A stretch of DNA of 39,375 nt from an uncultured Oscillospiraceae bacterium (GCA_934645175.1 CAKUDE010000020.1:1-39375); one strand, 5' to 3'; positions 1 to 9,309 are shown, numbered from the stretch's first letter. Numbers and translations are program-made. The notes: generated from the sequence alone by a model not told the origin.

Positions 1-5
1 GAAAA

Positions 6-36
6 CCACCAGTCCTGTTCAGAACAGAACTGGTGG
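6..36. repeat. Inverted repeat / hairpin near window start
   Basis: The arms CCACCAGT (6-13) and ACTGGTGG (29-36) enclose a second pair, CTGTTC (15-20) and GAACAG (22-27), so almost the whole 31 bp folds back on itself. Read on the minus strand it is followed by TTTTC, so it could be a second, weaker terminator behind the rplQ operon or the tail of another unit. No gene in the first 200 bases could be recognised. Confidence 0.6.
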
Positions 37-159
37 CTTAAGAAATTTTGTGTCTACTAACTATTGACTACTTCACCCTTTGGGCGGCTCTTCTTTTATC
101 ACCGAGGCTAAGATAATCAGTTCAGGCTGCAGCAAGCATTCCGAGTGCGCGCCGACGCG

Positions 160-189
160 AAAAACCGACCCGTGAAAATCACGGGTCGG
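160..189 (-). terminator. Intrinsic terminator of the ribosomal super-operon
   Basis: A perfect 11-bp stem (165-175 with 179-189) closes a 3-nt loop. On the minus strand it is followed by five T (160-164). It lies 24 bp past the rplQ stop codon and is the first strong terminator after the long run of ribosomal genes, so it most likely ends the super-operon. Confidence 0.9.
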
Positions 190-213
190 CTTATACTGCA
201 TCAAATCGGTTGA

Positions 214-555
214 TTACACCAGTTCGATGATCGCCATCTCGGCTGCGTCGCCGCGGCGAACGCCGATACGGGTCACGCGGGTGTAGCCGCCGTTACGGTC
301 AGCGTACTTCGGCGCGATCTCCTTGAACAGCTTGTAAGCGACGTCTTCCCTGGTGATATAGGCCAGAGCGCGGCGGTAGGCGGCGAGGTCGCCCTTCTTA
401 CCGAGGGTGATCATCTTCTCGACCACGGGCTGTACTTCCTTGGCGCGATAGAAAGTCGTCTCGAGCTTGCCGTTATTCAGCAGATCGGTGGTGAGCTGGC
501 GGAGCATCGCCTTGCGCTGGGTACTCGTTCTGCCGAGCTTACGGGTTCCAAACAT
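214..555 (-). CDS. rplQ: 50S ribosomal protein L17
   Basis: 113-residue L17, a large-subunit protein near the peptide exit tunnel. The N-terminus ([18 protein letters not shown]) and the C-terminal part with [20 protein letters not shown] are typical of the family, and the length is that of the short bacterial form. It is the last gene of the alpha-operon section, about 33 bp after rpoA, with an AAGGAGG-like ribosome-binding site at 565-571. An intrinsic terminator follows. Confidence 0.97.
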   Translation of the reverse strand: MFGTRKLGRTSTQRKAMLRQLTTDLLNNGKLETTFYRAKEVQPVVEKMITLGKKGDLAAYRRALAYITREDVAYKLFKEIAPKYADRNGGYTRVTRIGVRRGDAAEMAIIELV

Positions 556-588
556 TCGTTATTTCCTCCTTCTTTGAAAGGTAGCGGA

Positions 589-1551
589 TTAGGGGTTGCT
601 GCTGCCGGATTCTTCGGTAGCAAGGGACAGACCCATCATTTCGAGCTTATTCTGCACCTCATCCAGCGACTTCTTGCCCATATTGCGAACCTTCATCATT
701 TCCTCCGGCGTTCTGGAAATCAGATCGCGGACGGTGTTGATATTGGCACGCTTGAGGCAGTTGAAGCTGCGGACGGACAGATCCAGCTCTTCAATGGTCA
801 GGCGCAGAGCCGTGGGCTCGGTGGTCGTGTCCTTCTCACGCACGATCGACTGGTTTGCGGCCGTTTCGGACAGGTCGGTAAACAGCGTCAGGTGCTCGGT
901 CAGAATCTTCGCGGCGATGGAAACGGCATCCTTCGCGGTTGTGGTGGCATCCGTCCAGACTTCCAGCGTGAGCTTATCGAAGTCGGTCATGTTGCCGACG
1001 CGGGTGTTTTCCAGCGTGTAGTTGACCTTATAGACCGGAGAATAGATGGAATCGACCGGGATGACGCCGATGGGCGTCTGCGGGGTCTTGTTGCGCTCGG
1101 CGGGCACATAGCCGCGGCCGCGGTTCATGGTGATCTCCATATTCAGCGAGGCATTCGGGCCGAGCGAGCAGATGACGAGATCCTTGTTGAGAATCTCGAC
1201 CTCGTCGTCGGTCTTGATGTCTCCTGCGGTGATCACGCCTTCACCGGAGGCGTCGATATAGATGGTCTTAGGGCCTTCGCAGTGCATCTTGGCGATGATG
1301 CGCTTGACATTCAGGACAATCTCGGTGACGTCTTCCTTTACGCCGGGGATCGTGGAGAACTCATGCTGCACGCCCGCGATCTTGATGGAGGTCGCGGCAG
1401 TGCCGGGCAGCGAGGACAGCAGAATCCGGCGGAGCGAATTGCCGAGGGTGGTGCCGTAGCCGCGCTCCAGCGGCTCTACGATAAATACGCCGTGCGACGG
1501 GTCTTCGGGAGAGTCGATACACTCAATACGCGGCTTGTCAATTTCTACCAT
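589..1551 (-). CDS. rpoA: DNA-directed RNA polymerase subunit alpha
   Basis: 320-residue alpha subunit. The N-terminal domain carries the dimerisation motif [20 protein letters not shown]. The C-terminal domain has the helix-hairpin-helix-like segment with [20 protein letters not shown], which contacts UP elements and activators. An ATG nine codons upstream is open, but I place the start at 1551 because AAGGAGGG (1559-1566) sits 7 bp before that ATG and the protein then begins [10 protein letters not shown] as in relatives. It lies between rpsD and rplQ, the usual alpha-operon order. Confidence 0.97.
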   Translation of the reverse strand: MVEIDKPRIECIDSPEDPSHGVFIVEPLERGYGTTLGNSLRRILLSSLPGTAATSIKIAGVQHEFSTIPGVKEDVTEIVLNVKRIIAKMHCEGPKTIYIDASGEGVITAGDIKTDDEVEILNKDLVICSLGPNASLNMEITMNRGRGYVPAERNKTPQTPIGVIPVDSIYSPVYKVNYTLENTRVGNMTDFDKLTLEVWTDATTTAKDAVSIAAKILTEHLTLFTDLSETAANQSIVREKDTTTEPTALRLTIEELDLSVRSFNCLKRANINTVRDLISRTPEEMMKVRNMGKKSLDEVQNKLEMMGLSLATEESGSSNP

Positions 1552-1629
1552 TAAATTACCCTCCTTATCAATCTGCAAAGCAGAGGCTTTGCGGTGTAAA
1601 ACAGCTTACCAATAAACGAGGGCGTCGCG

Positions 1630-2226
1630 TTACTTGGAGTACAACTCGACGATGAGGTGCGGAGCAATCTCGAAGTCGATGTCATCCTTCTGCGGCAGAG
1701 CGAGAACCTTGCCGGTGAGGGTGTTCTTGTCGCGGTCAAGCCACTTGGGGGCAGCGACAAATGCATCGTCTTCCTTCAGCTTCTTGAAACGATTGTTGGA
1801 GCAGCTCTTCTCACAGACGGCGATTACGTCGCCGACCTTGACGATATACGACGGGATATTGACGCGCTTGCCGTTCACGGTGTAATGGCCGTGGTTGACA
1901 AGCTGACGGGCCTCGCGGCGCGTCGCGGCAAAACCGAGGCGATAGACAACGTTGTCGAGGCGGCGCTCGACGAGGCTCAGGAGCTCCTCGCCGGTATTGC
2001 CTTCGGCACGGGTTGCCTTTTCATAGTACATTCTGAACTGCTTTTCCAGAATACCATAGACAAACTTGACCTTCTGCTTCTCGGTCAGCTGCATTGCGTA
2101 CTCGGACTTCTTTGCACGGCGCTGGCCGCCGGGATTCTTGTTGGAAGTCTTGGAGTAACCCATAGCGGCGGGAGAAACGCCGAGGGTACGGCAGCGCTTG
2201 AGAACGGGCTGAGTATTTTTCGCCAT
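1630..2226 (-). CDS. rpsD: 30S ribosomal protein S4
   Basis: 198-residue S4, a primary 16S rRNA binder that nucleates 30S assembly. The S4 RNA-binding domain is seen at about residues 88-150 ([20 protein letters not shown], then [18 protein letters not shown]). The N-terminus follows the Clostridia form [19 protein letters not shown], with only one cysteine there, so the four-cysteine zinc knuckle of some S4 proteins is absent. In many bacteria S4 is the autoregulator of the alpha operon; no specific pseudoknot was worked out here. Confidence 0.97.
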   Translation of the reverse strand: MAKNTQPVLKRCRTLGVSPAAMGYSKTSNKNPGGQRRAKKSEYAMQLTEKQKVKFVYGILEKQFRMYYEKATRAEGNTGEELLSLVERRLDNVVYRLGFAATRREARQLVNHGHYTVNGKRVNIPSYIVKVGDVIAVCEKSCSNNRFKKLKEDDAFVAAPKWLDRDKNTLTGKVLALPQKDDIDFEIAPHLIVELYSK

Positions 2227-2250
2227 TCTGACTTAATCCTCCTTCACGAA

Positions 2251-2652
2251 TTAGACGCGGCGGCGCTTGGGCGGGCGGCAGCCGTTGTGGGGGATGGGGG
2301 TGACATCCCGGATCGACACGACTTCCAGACCTGCGGACTGGAGCGCACGGATCGCAGCTTCGCGGCCTTGGCCGGGTCCCTTGACATAGACTTCAACGGT
2401 CTTCAGGCCACAGACCTCGATGGCTGCCTTCGCGGCAGTCTCAGCGCACATCTGCGCAGCATAGGGCGTGGACTTACGGGAACCGCGGAAGCCGAGTCCG
2501 CCGGAGGATGCCCAGGAAAGGGCATTGCCCTGCAGGTCGGTAACGGTGACCATGGTGTTATTGAAAGAGGAACGGATATGCACTGCGCCCTTTTCAATAT
2601 TCTTGCGCTCGCGGCGGCGCTTTACGACTTTCTTTGCATTCGCCTTTGCCAT
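2251..2652 (-). CDS. rpsK: 30S ribosomal protein S11
   Basis: 133-residue S11, a platform protein near the mRNA exit. Recognised by [19 protein letters not shown], the block [19 protein letters not shown], and the conserved C-terminus with [16 protein letters not shown]. Length matches the family (about 130). It lies between rpsM and rpsD with short spacers and its own ribosome-binding site. Confidence 0.97.
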   Translation of the reverse strand: MAKANAKKVVKRRRERKNIEKGAVHIRSSFNNTMVTVTDLQGNALSWASSGGLGFRGSRKSTPYAAQMCAETAAKAAIEVCGLKTVEVYVKGPGQGREAAIRALQSAGLEVVSIRDVTPIPHNGCRPPKRRRV

Positions 2653-2666
2653 TTACATATCCCTCC

Positions 2667-3035
2667 TTACTTCTTCTTGTTTGCGATGGTCTTCTTCGGA
2701 CCCTTACGGGTACGGGCGTTGGTCTTGGTGCGCTGGCCGTGGACGGGCAGGCCGCGGCGATGACGCATTCCGCGGTAGCAGCCGATCTCGATCAGGCGCT
2801 TGATATTCAGAGCAACTTCACGGCGGAGGTCGCCCTCAATGGTATAATTCTTATCGATGACGTCACGCAGGGCGGCTTCCTGATCTTCCGTCAGGTCCTT
2901 CACGCGGATGTCGGGGTCGACGCCGGCCATCGCGAGGATGTCCTTGGCGCTTTTTCTGCCGATGCCGAAGATATAAGTGAGGCCGATCTCAATTCTCTTC
3001 TCGCGGGGCAGGTCAATACCAGCAATACGTGCCAT
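2667..3035 (-). CDS. rpsM: 30S ribosomal protein S13
   Basis: 122-residue S13, a head protein that contacts the P-site tRNA and forms a bridge to the 50S. Family signatures: N-terminal [20 protein letters not shown], and the helix-two-turns-helix end with [20 protein letters not shown]. The lysine/arginine-rich tail ([12 protein letters not shown]) is the usual tRNA-contacting extension. It is the first large gene after infA-rpmJ in the alpha section. Confidence 0.97.
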   Translation of the reverse strand: MARIAGIDLPREKRIEIGLTYIFGIGRKSAKDILAMAGVDPDIRVKDLTEDQEAALRDVIDKNYTIEGDLRREVALNIKRLIEIGCYRGMRHRRGLPVHGQRTKTNARTRKGPKKTIANKKK

Positions 3036-3055
3036 ATACTTTCGAGCACCTCCTG

Positions 3056-3169
3056 TTAACCTTGTCTCTGCTTATGCTTGGGGTTTTCGCAAATTACCAT
3101 AACGCGGCCCTTGCGCTTGATGATCTTGCACTTTTCGCACATGGGCTTCACGGACGGTCTAACCTTCAT
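3056..3169 (-). CDS. rpmJ: 50S ribosomal protein L36 (zinc-binding form)
   Basis: A 37-codon gene that is easily missed because it is short. The translation begins [15 protein letters not shown] and ends [10 protein letters not shown]. The zinc ligands C11, C14, C27 and H32 are all present, so this is the zinc-containing C+ type. It lies between infA and rpsM, its standard place, with a GGAGG ribosome-binding site just upstream. Confidence 0.95.
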   Translation of the reverse strand: MKVRPSVKPMCEKCKIIKRKGRVMVICENPKHKQRQG

Positions 3170-3203
3170 AGTATAGTACCTCCAAAAAATCGAAGTCTCT
3201 CAA

Positions 3204-3422
3204 TTACTTGCTTCTCCATGTGATCCGACCGCGGGTCAGATCATACGGAGACATCTGAACGGTTACTTTGTCGCCGGGCAGAATTTTGATATAGTTCATG
3301 CGCAGCTTACCGGAAATGTTCGCCAGAATCACATGCTCGCCGCCGATCTTGACTTTGAACATGGCGTCCGGCAATGCATCGGTTACGATGCCCTCAAGTT
3401 CGATTACGTCGTCTTTTGCCAA
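3204..3422 (-). CDS. infA: Translation initiation factor IF-1
   Basis: 72-residue IF-1, a single OB-fold that occupies the 30S A site during initiation. The start [20 protein letters not shown] and the block [20 protein letters not shown] are diagnostic. Its start codon lies inside the end of the upstream KOW-domain gene (19-bp overlap), so translation of the two may be coupled. rpmJ follows. Confidence 0.97.
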   Translation of the reverse strand: MAKDDVIELEGIVTDALPDAMFKVKIGGEHVILANISGKLRMNYIKILPGDKVTVQMSPYDLTRGRITWRSK

Positions 3423-3715
3423 GTTTCACGAACCTCCTTGGTTGAAACGTTGATGTTCCGGCTGATGACAGCCAGTTCCCTTCGTAATTCGCTGTTGAGC
3501 AGCTTTTCGCCGGAGCGGAGCTTCTCGGCGATCGGCGAATCAGGTCGAAGGACGAGTTGGACGTGGCGGATCTTTTTGCGTTTGGGCTTTTCAAGCGTTC
3601 TGTGCTTGCCGTCTACAAGACTGACGTACACACCGTCGGAGTCTGCAATGAAGAACAGCTCTCCAGCGTCTCGGCCGGCCAGACATCGAACGACATCTGA
3701 TCTGCTCAGGTCCAT
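3404..3715 (-). CDS. KOW-domain RNA-binding protein (L14e-like) between map and infA
   Basis: 103 residues. The first half (residues 1-50) reads like a small KOW/SH3 barrel: [18 protein letters not shown] followed by [20 protein letters not shown]. The second half is charged and helical. Clostridia often carry such a KOW_RPL14-like gene between map and infA; its function is not established, though ribosome association is a fair guess from domain and place. Its ATG is 1 nt from the map stop codon and its 3' end overlaps infA by 19 bp, so it is embedded in the operon. Confidence 0.8.
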   Translation of the reverse strand: MDLSRSDVVRCLAGRDAGELFFIADSDGVYVSLVDGKHRTLEKPKRKKIRHVQLVLRPDSPIAEKLRSGEKLLNSELRRELAVISRNINVSTKEVRETWQKTT

Positions 3716-3716
3716 G

Positions 3717-4472
3717 TCAAAGCCCCTCGGTGACGGTGAGAATTTCCGGCTCGCCGTCGGTAATGAGCAGAGTGTTTTCGTAGTGGGCAGAGAGCTTGCC
3801 GTCGGCGGTTACGGTCGTCCATCCGTCTTTCAGAATGCGGACGTCGTAGACGCCGGCGTTGACCATCGGCTCGACGGCAATCGTCATGCCGCGGATCAGG
3901 CGCGGGCCATGGCCGAGGCGGCCGAAATTCGGCACCTCCGGCTCCTCGTGCAGGTTTTCGCCGACTCCGTGGCCGACGAAGGAGCGAACGACGGAAAAGC
4001 CGTTGGCCTCCACATAGCTCTGCACCGCATGACCGATGTCGGAAACGCGATAGCCCTGACGGGCGAAGCGAATACCCTCAAAAAAACTCTGCTTTGTCAC
4101 ATCGATGAGCCGCTGTGCCTCCGGCGAGATATTCCCGCAGGGGTAGGTGGCGGCGCAGTCGCCGTGGAATCCGCCCCACTTCGCGCCGACATCGATCGAG
4201 ACGATGTCGCCTTCCTTGAGCACCCGGCCGCCGGGGATTCCGTGAATGATCGTTTCATTGACGGAAATACACACGCTGGCGGGGTAGCCGCTGTAGTGGA
4301 GGAAGGAGGGCACGGCGCCCTGTGACAGGATGAAATCATGAACAGCCTTATCGATCTGCTGCGTTGTGACGCCGGGCCTTACCATATCCCCTGCCAGAGC
4401 ACGGGCTGCCGCGGTAATTTTGCAGGCCTTCCGCATCAGTGCGATCTCTCGTTCATTTTTGATAGAAATCAT
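3717..4472 (-). CDS. map: Methionine aminopeptidase, type I
   Basis: 251-residue cytosolic metalloprotease that removes the initiator methionine. All five metal ligands are visible: D94, D105, H168, E201 and E232, with the substrate-binding H77 in the ETIIHGIP block. I place the start at 4472 (MISIKNEREIALMRK), where type I enzymes begin; a longer upstream reading overlaps adk and lacks family similarity. The ATG is 1 nt from the adk stop codon, suggesting coupling. There is no N-terminal zinc-finger or SH3-binding extension. Confidence 0.96.
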   Translation of the reverse strand: MISIKNEREIALMRKACKITAAARALAGDMVRPGVTTQQIDKAVHDFILSQGAVPSFLHYSGYPASVCISVNETIIHGIPGGRVLKEGDIVSIDVGAKWGGFHGDCAATYPCGNISPEAQRLIDVTKQSFFEGIRFARQGYRVSDIGHAVQSYVEANGFSVVRSFVGHGVGENLHEEPEVPNFGRLGHGPRLIRGMTIAVEPMVNAGVYDVRILKDGWTTVTADGKLSAHYENTLLITDGEPEILTVTEGL

Positions 4473-4473
4473 A

Positions 4474-5106
4474 TTACACTCCCAAAACCGTGAGAATCTC
4501 GCGGTGAGCGTCTTCAATGGACTGGTCGCCGCGCACAAGCCGCAGCTTTCCGAGCTCACGGTAGAAGCTCTTGAGCGCCTCGGTTCGCGCATGGTAGACC
4601 TGCAAGCGATGCAGAACCGTTTCCGGCGCGTCGTCCGCGCGGACGGTCAGCTCGCCGCCGCAATGGTCGCACCTGCCCTCCGTCTTTGGCGGATTGGCGA
4701 CGAGGTGGTAGCTCGCGCCGCAGGCAGGACACACCCGCCGGCCGGCCATTCGTGCCGTAATCGCGTCATCCGCCACCTCAAGGGAGATAACGTGATCGAT
4801 CTCGATGCCCAGGTCGATGAGCGACTGCGCCTGCGCGACCGTGCGGGGGACACCGTCGAGGATGTAGCCACCCGCGCAGTCGGGCTTGGCAAGCCGCTCC
4901 CGGACAATGTGCATAATGACATCGTCGGGAACGAGCTGGCCGTCATCGATGAGGAGCTTTGCACGCCGGCCGATCTCGGTACCCTCCGCGATCGCCTCGC
5001 GGAGAATGTTGCCCGTGGAGATGGTGGGAATGTTCAGGCATTCGCACAGAAGCTCCGCCTGCGTTCCCTTGCCCGCTCCGGGCGCACCAAGTAAAACCAG
5101 TCTCAT
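4474..5106 (-). CDS. adk: Adenylate kinase, zinc-binding long form
   Basis: 210-residue enzyme that interconverts ATP + AMP and 2 ADP. The P-loop is GAPGAGKGT (residues 7-15). The LID domain carries a zinc site with C126, C129, C146 and C149, typical of Gram-positive long forms. The AMP/lid hinge motif, normally DGFPR, reads DGVPR at 84-88, an unusual substitution of the aromatic residue. It sits between secY and map as in most Firmicutes. Confidence 0.96.
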   Translation of the reverse strand: MRLVLLGAPGAGKGTQAELLCECLNIPTISTGNILREAIAEGTEIGRRAKLLIDDGQLVPDDVIMHIVRERLAKPDCAGGYILDGVPRTVAQAQSLIDLGIEIDHVISLEVADDAITARMAGRRVCPACGASYHLVANPPKTEGRCDHCGGELTVRADDAPETVLHRLQVYHARTEALKSFYRELGKLRLVRGDQSIEDAHREILTVLGV

Positions 5107-5118
5107 ACAGGCGCCCTC

Positions 5119-6426
5119 TTATTTCTCAAGGAAGCCGGAGTAGTTGCGCATCATCATCTGCGCCTCGATGGCCGAAACGGTCTCAAGTGCGACGCTGACG
5201 ATAATGATGACGGAGGTACCGCCGAAGGAGAAGGACGTATTGCCCGTGATAGCGCCGAGGAGCATCGGCAGCACGGCGATCACACCCAGGTAAATCGCGC
5301 CGAACAGCGTGATTTTATTGATAACCTTACGGATGAAATCGGAGGTGGGGCGGCCCGGACGGAAGCCGGGGATAAAGCCGCCGTTCTTCTTCAGGTTGTT
5401 GGAAACCTCAACGGGGTTGTACTGGATGGTTGCATAGAAGTAGCTGAAGCCGACGATCAGGAGCAGATAGCAGATCGTGTAGATCGCGCTGGTGCTGCTG
5501 AACACATTCTTATACCACCAGTTAGAGCTCGTGGCCTTACCGACAAAGGTGCAGATGGTAGCCGGCAGACTGGCGATCGACTGGGCAAAGATGATGGGCA
5601 TGACGCCGGACATATTGACCTTGATCGGCAGGTGCGTGTTCTGGCCGCCGTAGACCTTGCGGCCGACGACGCGCTTGGCATACTGCACCGGAATCCGGCG
5701 CTCGGCCTGCGAGACGAAAATGATAAATACGATAATTGCGAGCATCGCGATGATGAGCGCCAGAACCCAATACCACTGGCTCCACAGCATACTGCCCAGG
5801 GGCTTGATGATGCCGGCGGGAATACGGGCAATGATGTTGGCGAACAGGATCATGGAGATGCCGTTGCCGATGCCGCTCTGGGTAATCTGCTCACCGAGCC
5901 ACATGACCAGCGTGGAGCCGGCGGTGAAGGTGAGGATAATAGTCAGAGCGCTGACGAAGCCGTCGTCAATGAGCAGGCGGTAGCCGTCGGAAGCGGTGGC
6001 GGAGGCATTGTAGTTCTTGAGCATCATGAAGTATGCCCAGCCCATCAGCAGACCCAGGCCGACGGTGGTCAGGCGGGTGATGGTGTTGATCTTCTTCTTA
6101 CCTTCCTCGCCGCCTTCCTTGCTCAGACGCTCCAGAGCGGGGATGGCAATGGTGAGAAGCTGGATAATGATCGATGCGTTGATATACGGCTGGATGGACA
6201 GAGCGAAAATCGTCGCCTGTGAGAAAGCCGAACCGGACATCATGTCAAACAGGCCGAAGATGGTGTCCTTGAGCTGGGCATTGAACATCTGCGCCATAAC
6301 ATCGACATTGACAAAGGGGACGGGGATGACGTTACCGATACGGTAAAGCAGGATGATGAGAAGCGTGAAGAGCAGCTTCTTGCGAAGCTCCGGGATTCTC
6401 CAGGCATTTCGCAGTGTAGTAAGCAC
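5119..6426 (-). CDS. secY: Preprotein translocase subunit SecY
   Basis: 435-residue channel subunit of the Sec translocon, with about ten membrane segments. Signatures include LLYRIGNVIPVPFVN after the first helix, the plug/TM2 block with ALSIQPYINASIIIQLL, and the cytosolic loop QNTHLPIKVNMSGVMPIIFA. The start codon is GTG (6424-6426), immediately after the rplO TAA stop, with an AGGTGG-like Shine-Dalgarno inside the end of rplO. This arrangement favours translational coupling to L15. Downstream are adk and map. Confidence 0.96.
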   Translation of the reverse strand: MLTTLRNAWRIPELRKKLLFTLLIILLYRIGNVIPVPFVNVDVMAQMFNAQLKDTIFGLFDMMSGSAFSQATIFALSIQPYINASIIIQLLTIAIPALERLSKEGGEEGKKKINTITRLTTVGLGLLMGWAYFMMLKNYNASATASDGYRLLIDDGFVSALTIILTFTAGSTLVMWLGEQITQSGIGNGISMILFANIIARIPAGIIKPLGSMLWSQWYWVLALIIAMLAIIVFIIFVSQAERRIPVQYAKRVVGRKVYGGQNTHLPIKVNMSGVMPIIFAQSIASLPATICTFVGKATSSNWWYKNVFSSTSAIYTICYLLLIVGFSYFYATIQYNPVEVSNNLKKNGGFIPGFRPGRPTSDFIRKVINKITLFGAIYLGVIAVLPMLLGAITGNTSFSFGGTSVIIIVSVALETVSAIEAQMMMRNYSGFLEK

Positions 6427-6867
6427 TTACACCACCTCAGCCTTTCCGCCTGCCTCCTCGATCTTTGCTTTGGCAGAACCAGAGAACGCAGCCGCCTTGA
6501 TGGTGAGCTTCTTCGTCAGTGTGCCGTTGGAAAGGACCTTGATGCCGTACTTGCAGTCACGGATGAGTCCCTTGTTGAGCAGAGCCAGAGCGTCAACGGT
6601 CTCGCCGTCCTCGAAGCACTCGAACGCGGAGAGCTTGACCTCAGTCAGAGGCTTTGCAAAAATGTTGTTGAAGCCGCGCTTCGGGATGCGGCGTGCCAGA
6701 GGCATCTGGCCGCCTTCGAAGCCGACGCGAACCTTGCCGCCGGAGCGAGCCTTCTGGCCCTTATGGCCACGGCCGGCAGTCTTGCCGTTGCCGGTGCCGG
6801 TGCCGCGGCCCTTGCGCTTGGCGACCTGAGTAGAACCCAGAACGGGAGCGAGTTCATGTAATTCCAT
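6427..6867 (-). CDS. rplO: 50S ribosomal protein L15
   Basis: 146-residue L15, a late-assembly 50S protein. The start MELHELAPVLGSTQVAKRKG and the glycine/arginine-rich stretch with GRGHKGQKARSGG are typical, and the globular C-terminal half ends KIEEAGGKAEVV. Its stop codon abuts the GTG start of secY, the normal neighbour. Confidence 0.97.
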   Translation of the reverse strand: MELHELAPVLGSTQVAKRKGRGTGTGNGKTAGRGHKGQKARSGGKVRVGFEGGQMPLARRIPKRGFNNIFAKPLTEVKLSAFECFEDGETVDALALLNKGLIRDCKYGIKVLSNGTLTKKLTIKAAAFSGSAKAKIEEAGGKAEVV

Positions 6868-6882
6868 TGTTTTCTCCTCCTC

Positions 6883-7065
6883 TTATTCTGCCTCGGTGAC
6901 CTCGAGAAGATAGCCGATGGTGGCAATCTTTCCGCGGGTCTGCGCATTGTCGGGCTGCACCGTCGTCTGGCCGATCTTGCGAAGGCCGAGGGACTGCGCG
7001 GTGGCAATGTGCTTCTGGATACGACCGTTGAGGCTCTTAACGAGCTTGATCTTTAACTGTGCCAT
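6883..7065 (-). CDS. rpmD: 50S ribosomal protein L30
   Basis: 60-residue L30. A longer in-frame reading exists upstream, but the family starts at MAQLKIKLVKSLNGR, and a GGAGG site lies just before that ATG at 7065. The middle block LGLRKIGQTTVQPDNAQTRG fits the ferredoxin-like fold of bacterial L30. It lies between rpsE and rplO as expected for the spc section. Confidence 0.95.
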   Translation of the reverse strand: MAQLKIKLVKSLNGRIQKHIATAQSLGLRKIGQTTVQPDNAQTRGKIATIGYLLEVTEAE

Positions 7066-7079
7066 TGTCCGTATCCTCC

Positions 7080-7592
7080 TTAACCGATGATCTCTTCCAC
7101 ACTCTTGCCGCGGATACGCGCGACATCCTGCGGACCGCGGAGGCTGAGCAGACCCTGCATAGTCGCCTTGACGACGTTCTGCGGGTTGTTCGAGCGCAGG
7201 CACTTGGTGCGGATATTGGTGATGCCGACAGCTTCCATGACAGCACGGACAGCGCCGCCGGCAATAACGCCGGTACCGACGGAGGCGGGCTTCATCAGGA
7301 CGGAGCCGGCGCCGTAGACGCCGATGACCTCGTGGGGGATCGTGGTGCCGGAGAGCGTGACCTTATGCAGGTTCTTCTTGGCGTTGGCGATGCCCTTGAG
7401 GATGGCTTCGGAGACTTCCGCCGCCTTGCCGAGGCCGTAGCCCACGGTGCCCTTGCCGTCGCCGACAACGACCAGCGCGGAGAACTTCATGACGCGGCCG
7501 CCCTTAACCGTCTTGGAAACACGGTTCAGGTAAACGACGCGCTCGATCATTTCGGGAGCATTGTCCTTTTCGGACGCTCTGTTATAAGCCAT
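7080..7592 (-). CDS. rpsE: 30S ribosomal protein S5
   Basis: 170-residue S5, important for decoding fidelity. The N-terminal double-stranded RNA-binding domain shows [17 protein letters not shown] and [20 protein letters not shown]. The C-terminal domain has [16 protein letters not shown]. The VSKTVKGGR loop is where spectinomycin-resistance changes occur in other species; here it looks wild-type. It lies between rplR and rpmD. Confidence 0.97.
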   Translation of the reverse strand: MAYNRASEKDNAPEMIERVVYLNRVSKTVKGGRVMKFSALVVVGDGKGTVGYGLGKAAEVSEAILKGIANAKKNLHKVTLSGTTIPHEVIGVYGAGSVLMKPASVGTGVIAGGAVRAVMEAVGITNIRTKCLRSNNPQNVVKATMQGLLSLRGPQDVARIRGKSVEEIIG

Positions 7593-7607
7593 TTTCTCTT
7601 CCTCCTC

Positions 7608-7967
7608 TTAGAATTTGAGTCCGCCTTCGCGCGCGCCTTCAGCAAGAGCAGCCACACGGCCGTGGTAGACATAGCCGCCGCGGTCGAAAACGACTTCCTC
7701 GATCTGCTTGGCCTTTGCGCGCTCAGCGATCAACGCACCAACCTTCTTGGCAGCTTCGCAGTTGCCGGTGGCGCCTTCAAACTCCTTTTCCACGGTGGAA
7801 GCGGAAACGAGCGTGACTCCGTTGACGTCGTCGATGATCTGTGCATAGATATTGGCGTTGCTTCTGAAAACATTCAGGCGGGGTCTGCACGGTGTGCCGG
7901 AGATCTTACCGCGAACGCGAACGTGGCGCTTGAGGCGCATTGCCTTCTTATCGGTCTTCTTAATCAT
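7608..7967 (-). CDS. rplR: 50S ribosomal protein L18
   Basis: 119-residue L18, which binds 5S rRNA together with L5. Recognised by [20 protein letters not shown] near the N-terminus and by [20 protein letters not shown] near the C-terminus. Length and place (between rplF and rpsE) are standard. Confidence 0.97.
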   Translation of the reverse strand: MIKKTDKKAMRLKRHVRVRGKISGTPCRPRLNVFRSNANIYAQIIDDVNGVTLVSASTVEKEFEGATGNCEAAKKVGALIAERAKAKQIEEVVFDRGGYVYHGRVAALAEGAREGGLKF

Positions 7968-7983
7968 TTATGCACACCTCCTG

Positions 7984-8529
7984 TTATTTCTTACCGCCGG
8001 TCTTGCCTTCCTTATGGCGAAGAACCTCGGTAGCATACTTGATGCCCTTGCCCTTATAGGGTTCGGGGGGTCTTTTCCCTCTGACTTCGGCGGCAAACTG
8101 ACCGACCTTCTGCTTGTCGATGCCGCTGATGACGATCTTGGTGGGGGCGGGGACTTCGATGGCAATGCCCTCAATCTCCTCCATCGTTACGGGATGGGAG
8201 TAGCCGAGGTTCATGACCAGCTTCTTTCCGTCCTTCTGCGCGCGGTAGCCGGTACCGTTGATCTCAAGCTCCTTGTGGAAGCCCTTCTCCACGCCGACGA
8301 CCATGTTATGCAGCAGGGTGCGGGTCAGGCCGTGCAGGCTCTTATGAGCGTGCTCGTCATCCGGGCGGCCGACGGTGAGGACGGCGCCTTCCTGCTTGAT
8401 GATCATGTCGTGGTGGAACGTGCTGGTCAGCGTACCCTTCGGGCCCTTGACGGTAACGACGTTGCCGTCCGCGATGGTGACCTGAACGCCCGCCGGTACA
8501 GTGATAGGCATCTTGCCGATTCTGGACAT
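7984..8529 (-). CDS. rplF: 50S ribosomal protein L6
   Basis: 181-residue L6, two repeated RNA-binding domains near the sarcin-ricin loop. The start [19 protein letters not shown] and the C-terminal motif with [19 protein letters not shown] are diagnostic. The tail ends in a lysine/glycine-rich stretch ([10 protein letters not shown]). It sits 12 bp after rpsH and 16 bp before rplR. Confidence 0.97.
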   Translation of the reverse strand: MSRIGKMPITVPAGVQVTIADGNVVTVKGPKGTLTSTFHHDMIIKQEGAVLTVGRPDDEHAHKSLHGLTRTLLHNMVVGVEKGFHKELEINGTGYRAQKDGKKLVMNLGYSHPVTMEEIEGIAIEVPAPTKIVISGIDKQKVGQFAAEVRGKRPPEPYKGKGIKYATEVLRHKEGKTGGKK

Positions 8530-8541
8530 ACTGTTACCTCC

Positions 8542-8940
8542 TTACCAGACGAACGCAAGGACTTCGCCGCCGATATGCGCCGCACGAGCGGCCTTATCGG
8601 TCATGACGCCCTTGGAAGTGGAAATAATCGCGATACCGAGACCGCGCAGCACCTTGGGCAGCTCGTCAGCACCGGCATAGACACGCAGGCCGGGCTTGGA
8701 AACGCGGCGAAGGCCGGAGATGACCTTCTCCTTATTGCCGAGGTACTTGAGGGTGATGTGGATGACACCCTGCTTGCCGTCCTCCTCGACGGTGTAGGAC
8801 TTGATGAAGCCCTCGTCGAGCAGGATCTTCGCGATGTCCTTCTTCAGGTTGGAAGCGGGGACATCGACGGACTCGTGCTTGGCAGAATTTGCGTTCCGGA
8901 TTCGGGTCAGCATATCTGCTACGGGATCAGTGATTTGCAT
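8542..8940 (-). CDS. rpsH: 30S ribosomal protein S8
   Basis: 132-residue S8, which binds the central domain of 16S rRNA. The start [20 protein letters not shown] and the C-terminal block [20 protein letters not shown] are family signatures. It has a strong AAAGGAGG site. It is preceded by an unusually long (168 nt) structured spacer after rpsZ. S8 is a known translational autoregulator of the spc operon in enterobacteria, which makes that spacer of interest. Confidence 0.97.
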   Translation of the reverse strand: MQITDPVADMLTRIRNANSAKHESVDVPASNLKKDIAKILLDEGFIKSYTVEEDGKQGVIHITLKYLGNKEKVISGLRRVSKPGLRVYAGADELPKVLRGLGIAIISTSKGVMTDKAARAAHIGGEVLAFVW

Positions 8941-8994
8941 GTGATGTTACCTCCTTTAGAAGTTACGGGCTGTACCCGTTAAGACGCCAGAGTA

Positions 8995-9103
8995 TCAGAG
9001 GAATGTAAGCCGGCAGCCGGCTCCATTTTCCTCTGACTTCTGATGCCTGTTTTACATTTGGATCACGCATGAATACTCATGGTGGATCGGGCTTTCGCCC
9101 GAT
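8995..9103 (-). promoter_or_regulatory. Structured rpsZ-rpsH intercistronic spacer
   Basis: The gap 8941-9108 is the longest inside the spc section. It holds a perfect 7-bp stem (9086-9092 with 9097-9103) that on the transcript carries a GAAA tetraloop, and a larger hairpin with 9-bp outer arms (8995-9003 with 9028-9036) enclosing a GCCGGC/GCCGGC inner stem. There is no T-tract, so these are not terminators. They could be mRNA processing or stability elements, or a binding site for S8 or S14; this is inference. Confidence 0.5.
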
Positions 9104-9108
9104 GGAGC

Positions 9109-9294
9109 TTACCAGCTTGCCTTCTTGACGCCGGGGATTTCTCCCTTATACGCCAGCTCGCGGAAGCAGATACGGCAAACGCCGAAATCGCGCAGGTAAG
9201 CATGGGGTCTGCCACAGATCTTGCAGCGGTTGTAGCGGCGGGTGGAATACTTGTTTCCGGCCTGCTGCTTCAGGATCATTGCTTTTCTTGCCAT
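9109..9294 (-). CDS. rpsZ: 30S ribosomal protein S14, zinc-binding type
   Basis: 61-residue short S14. It has the zinc ribbon [10 protein letters not shown]...CRICFRE (two CxxC pairs), which marks the zinc-dependent C+ paralogue found in Firmicutes rather than the long zinc-free form induced by zinc limitation. The start [20 protein letters not shown] and end GVKKASW are normal. It follows rplE in the spc section. Confidence 0.96.
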   Translation of the reverse strand: MARKAMILKQQAGNKYSTRRYNRCKICGRPHAYLRDFGVCRICFRELAYKGEIPGVKKASW

Positions 9295-9309
9295 TTCGTC
9301 ATCCTCCCA

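Noticed and set aside
83..160. Short minus-strand open frame ending before position 80, possibly the tail of a gene
   Set aside because: It is only about 25 codons, overlaps the terminator region behind rplQ and has no similarity I recognise.
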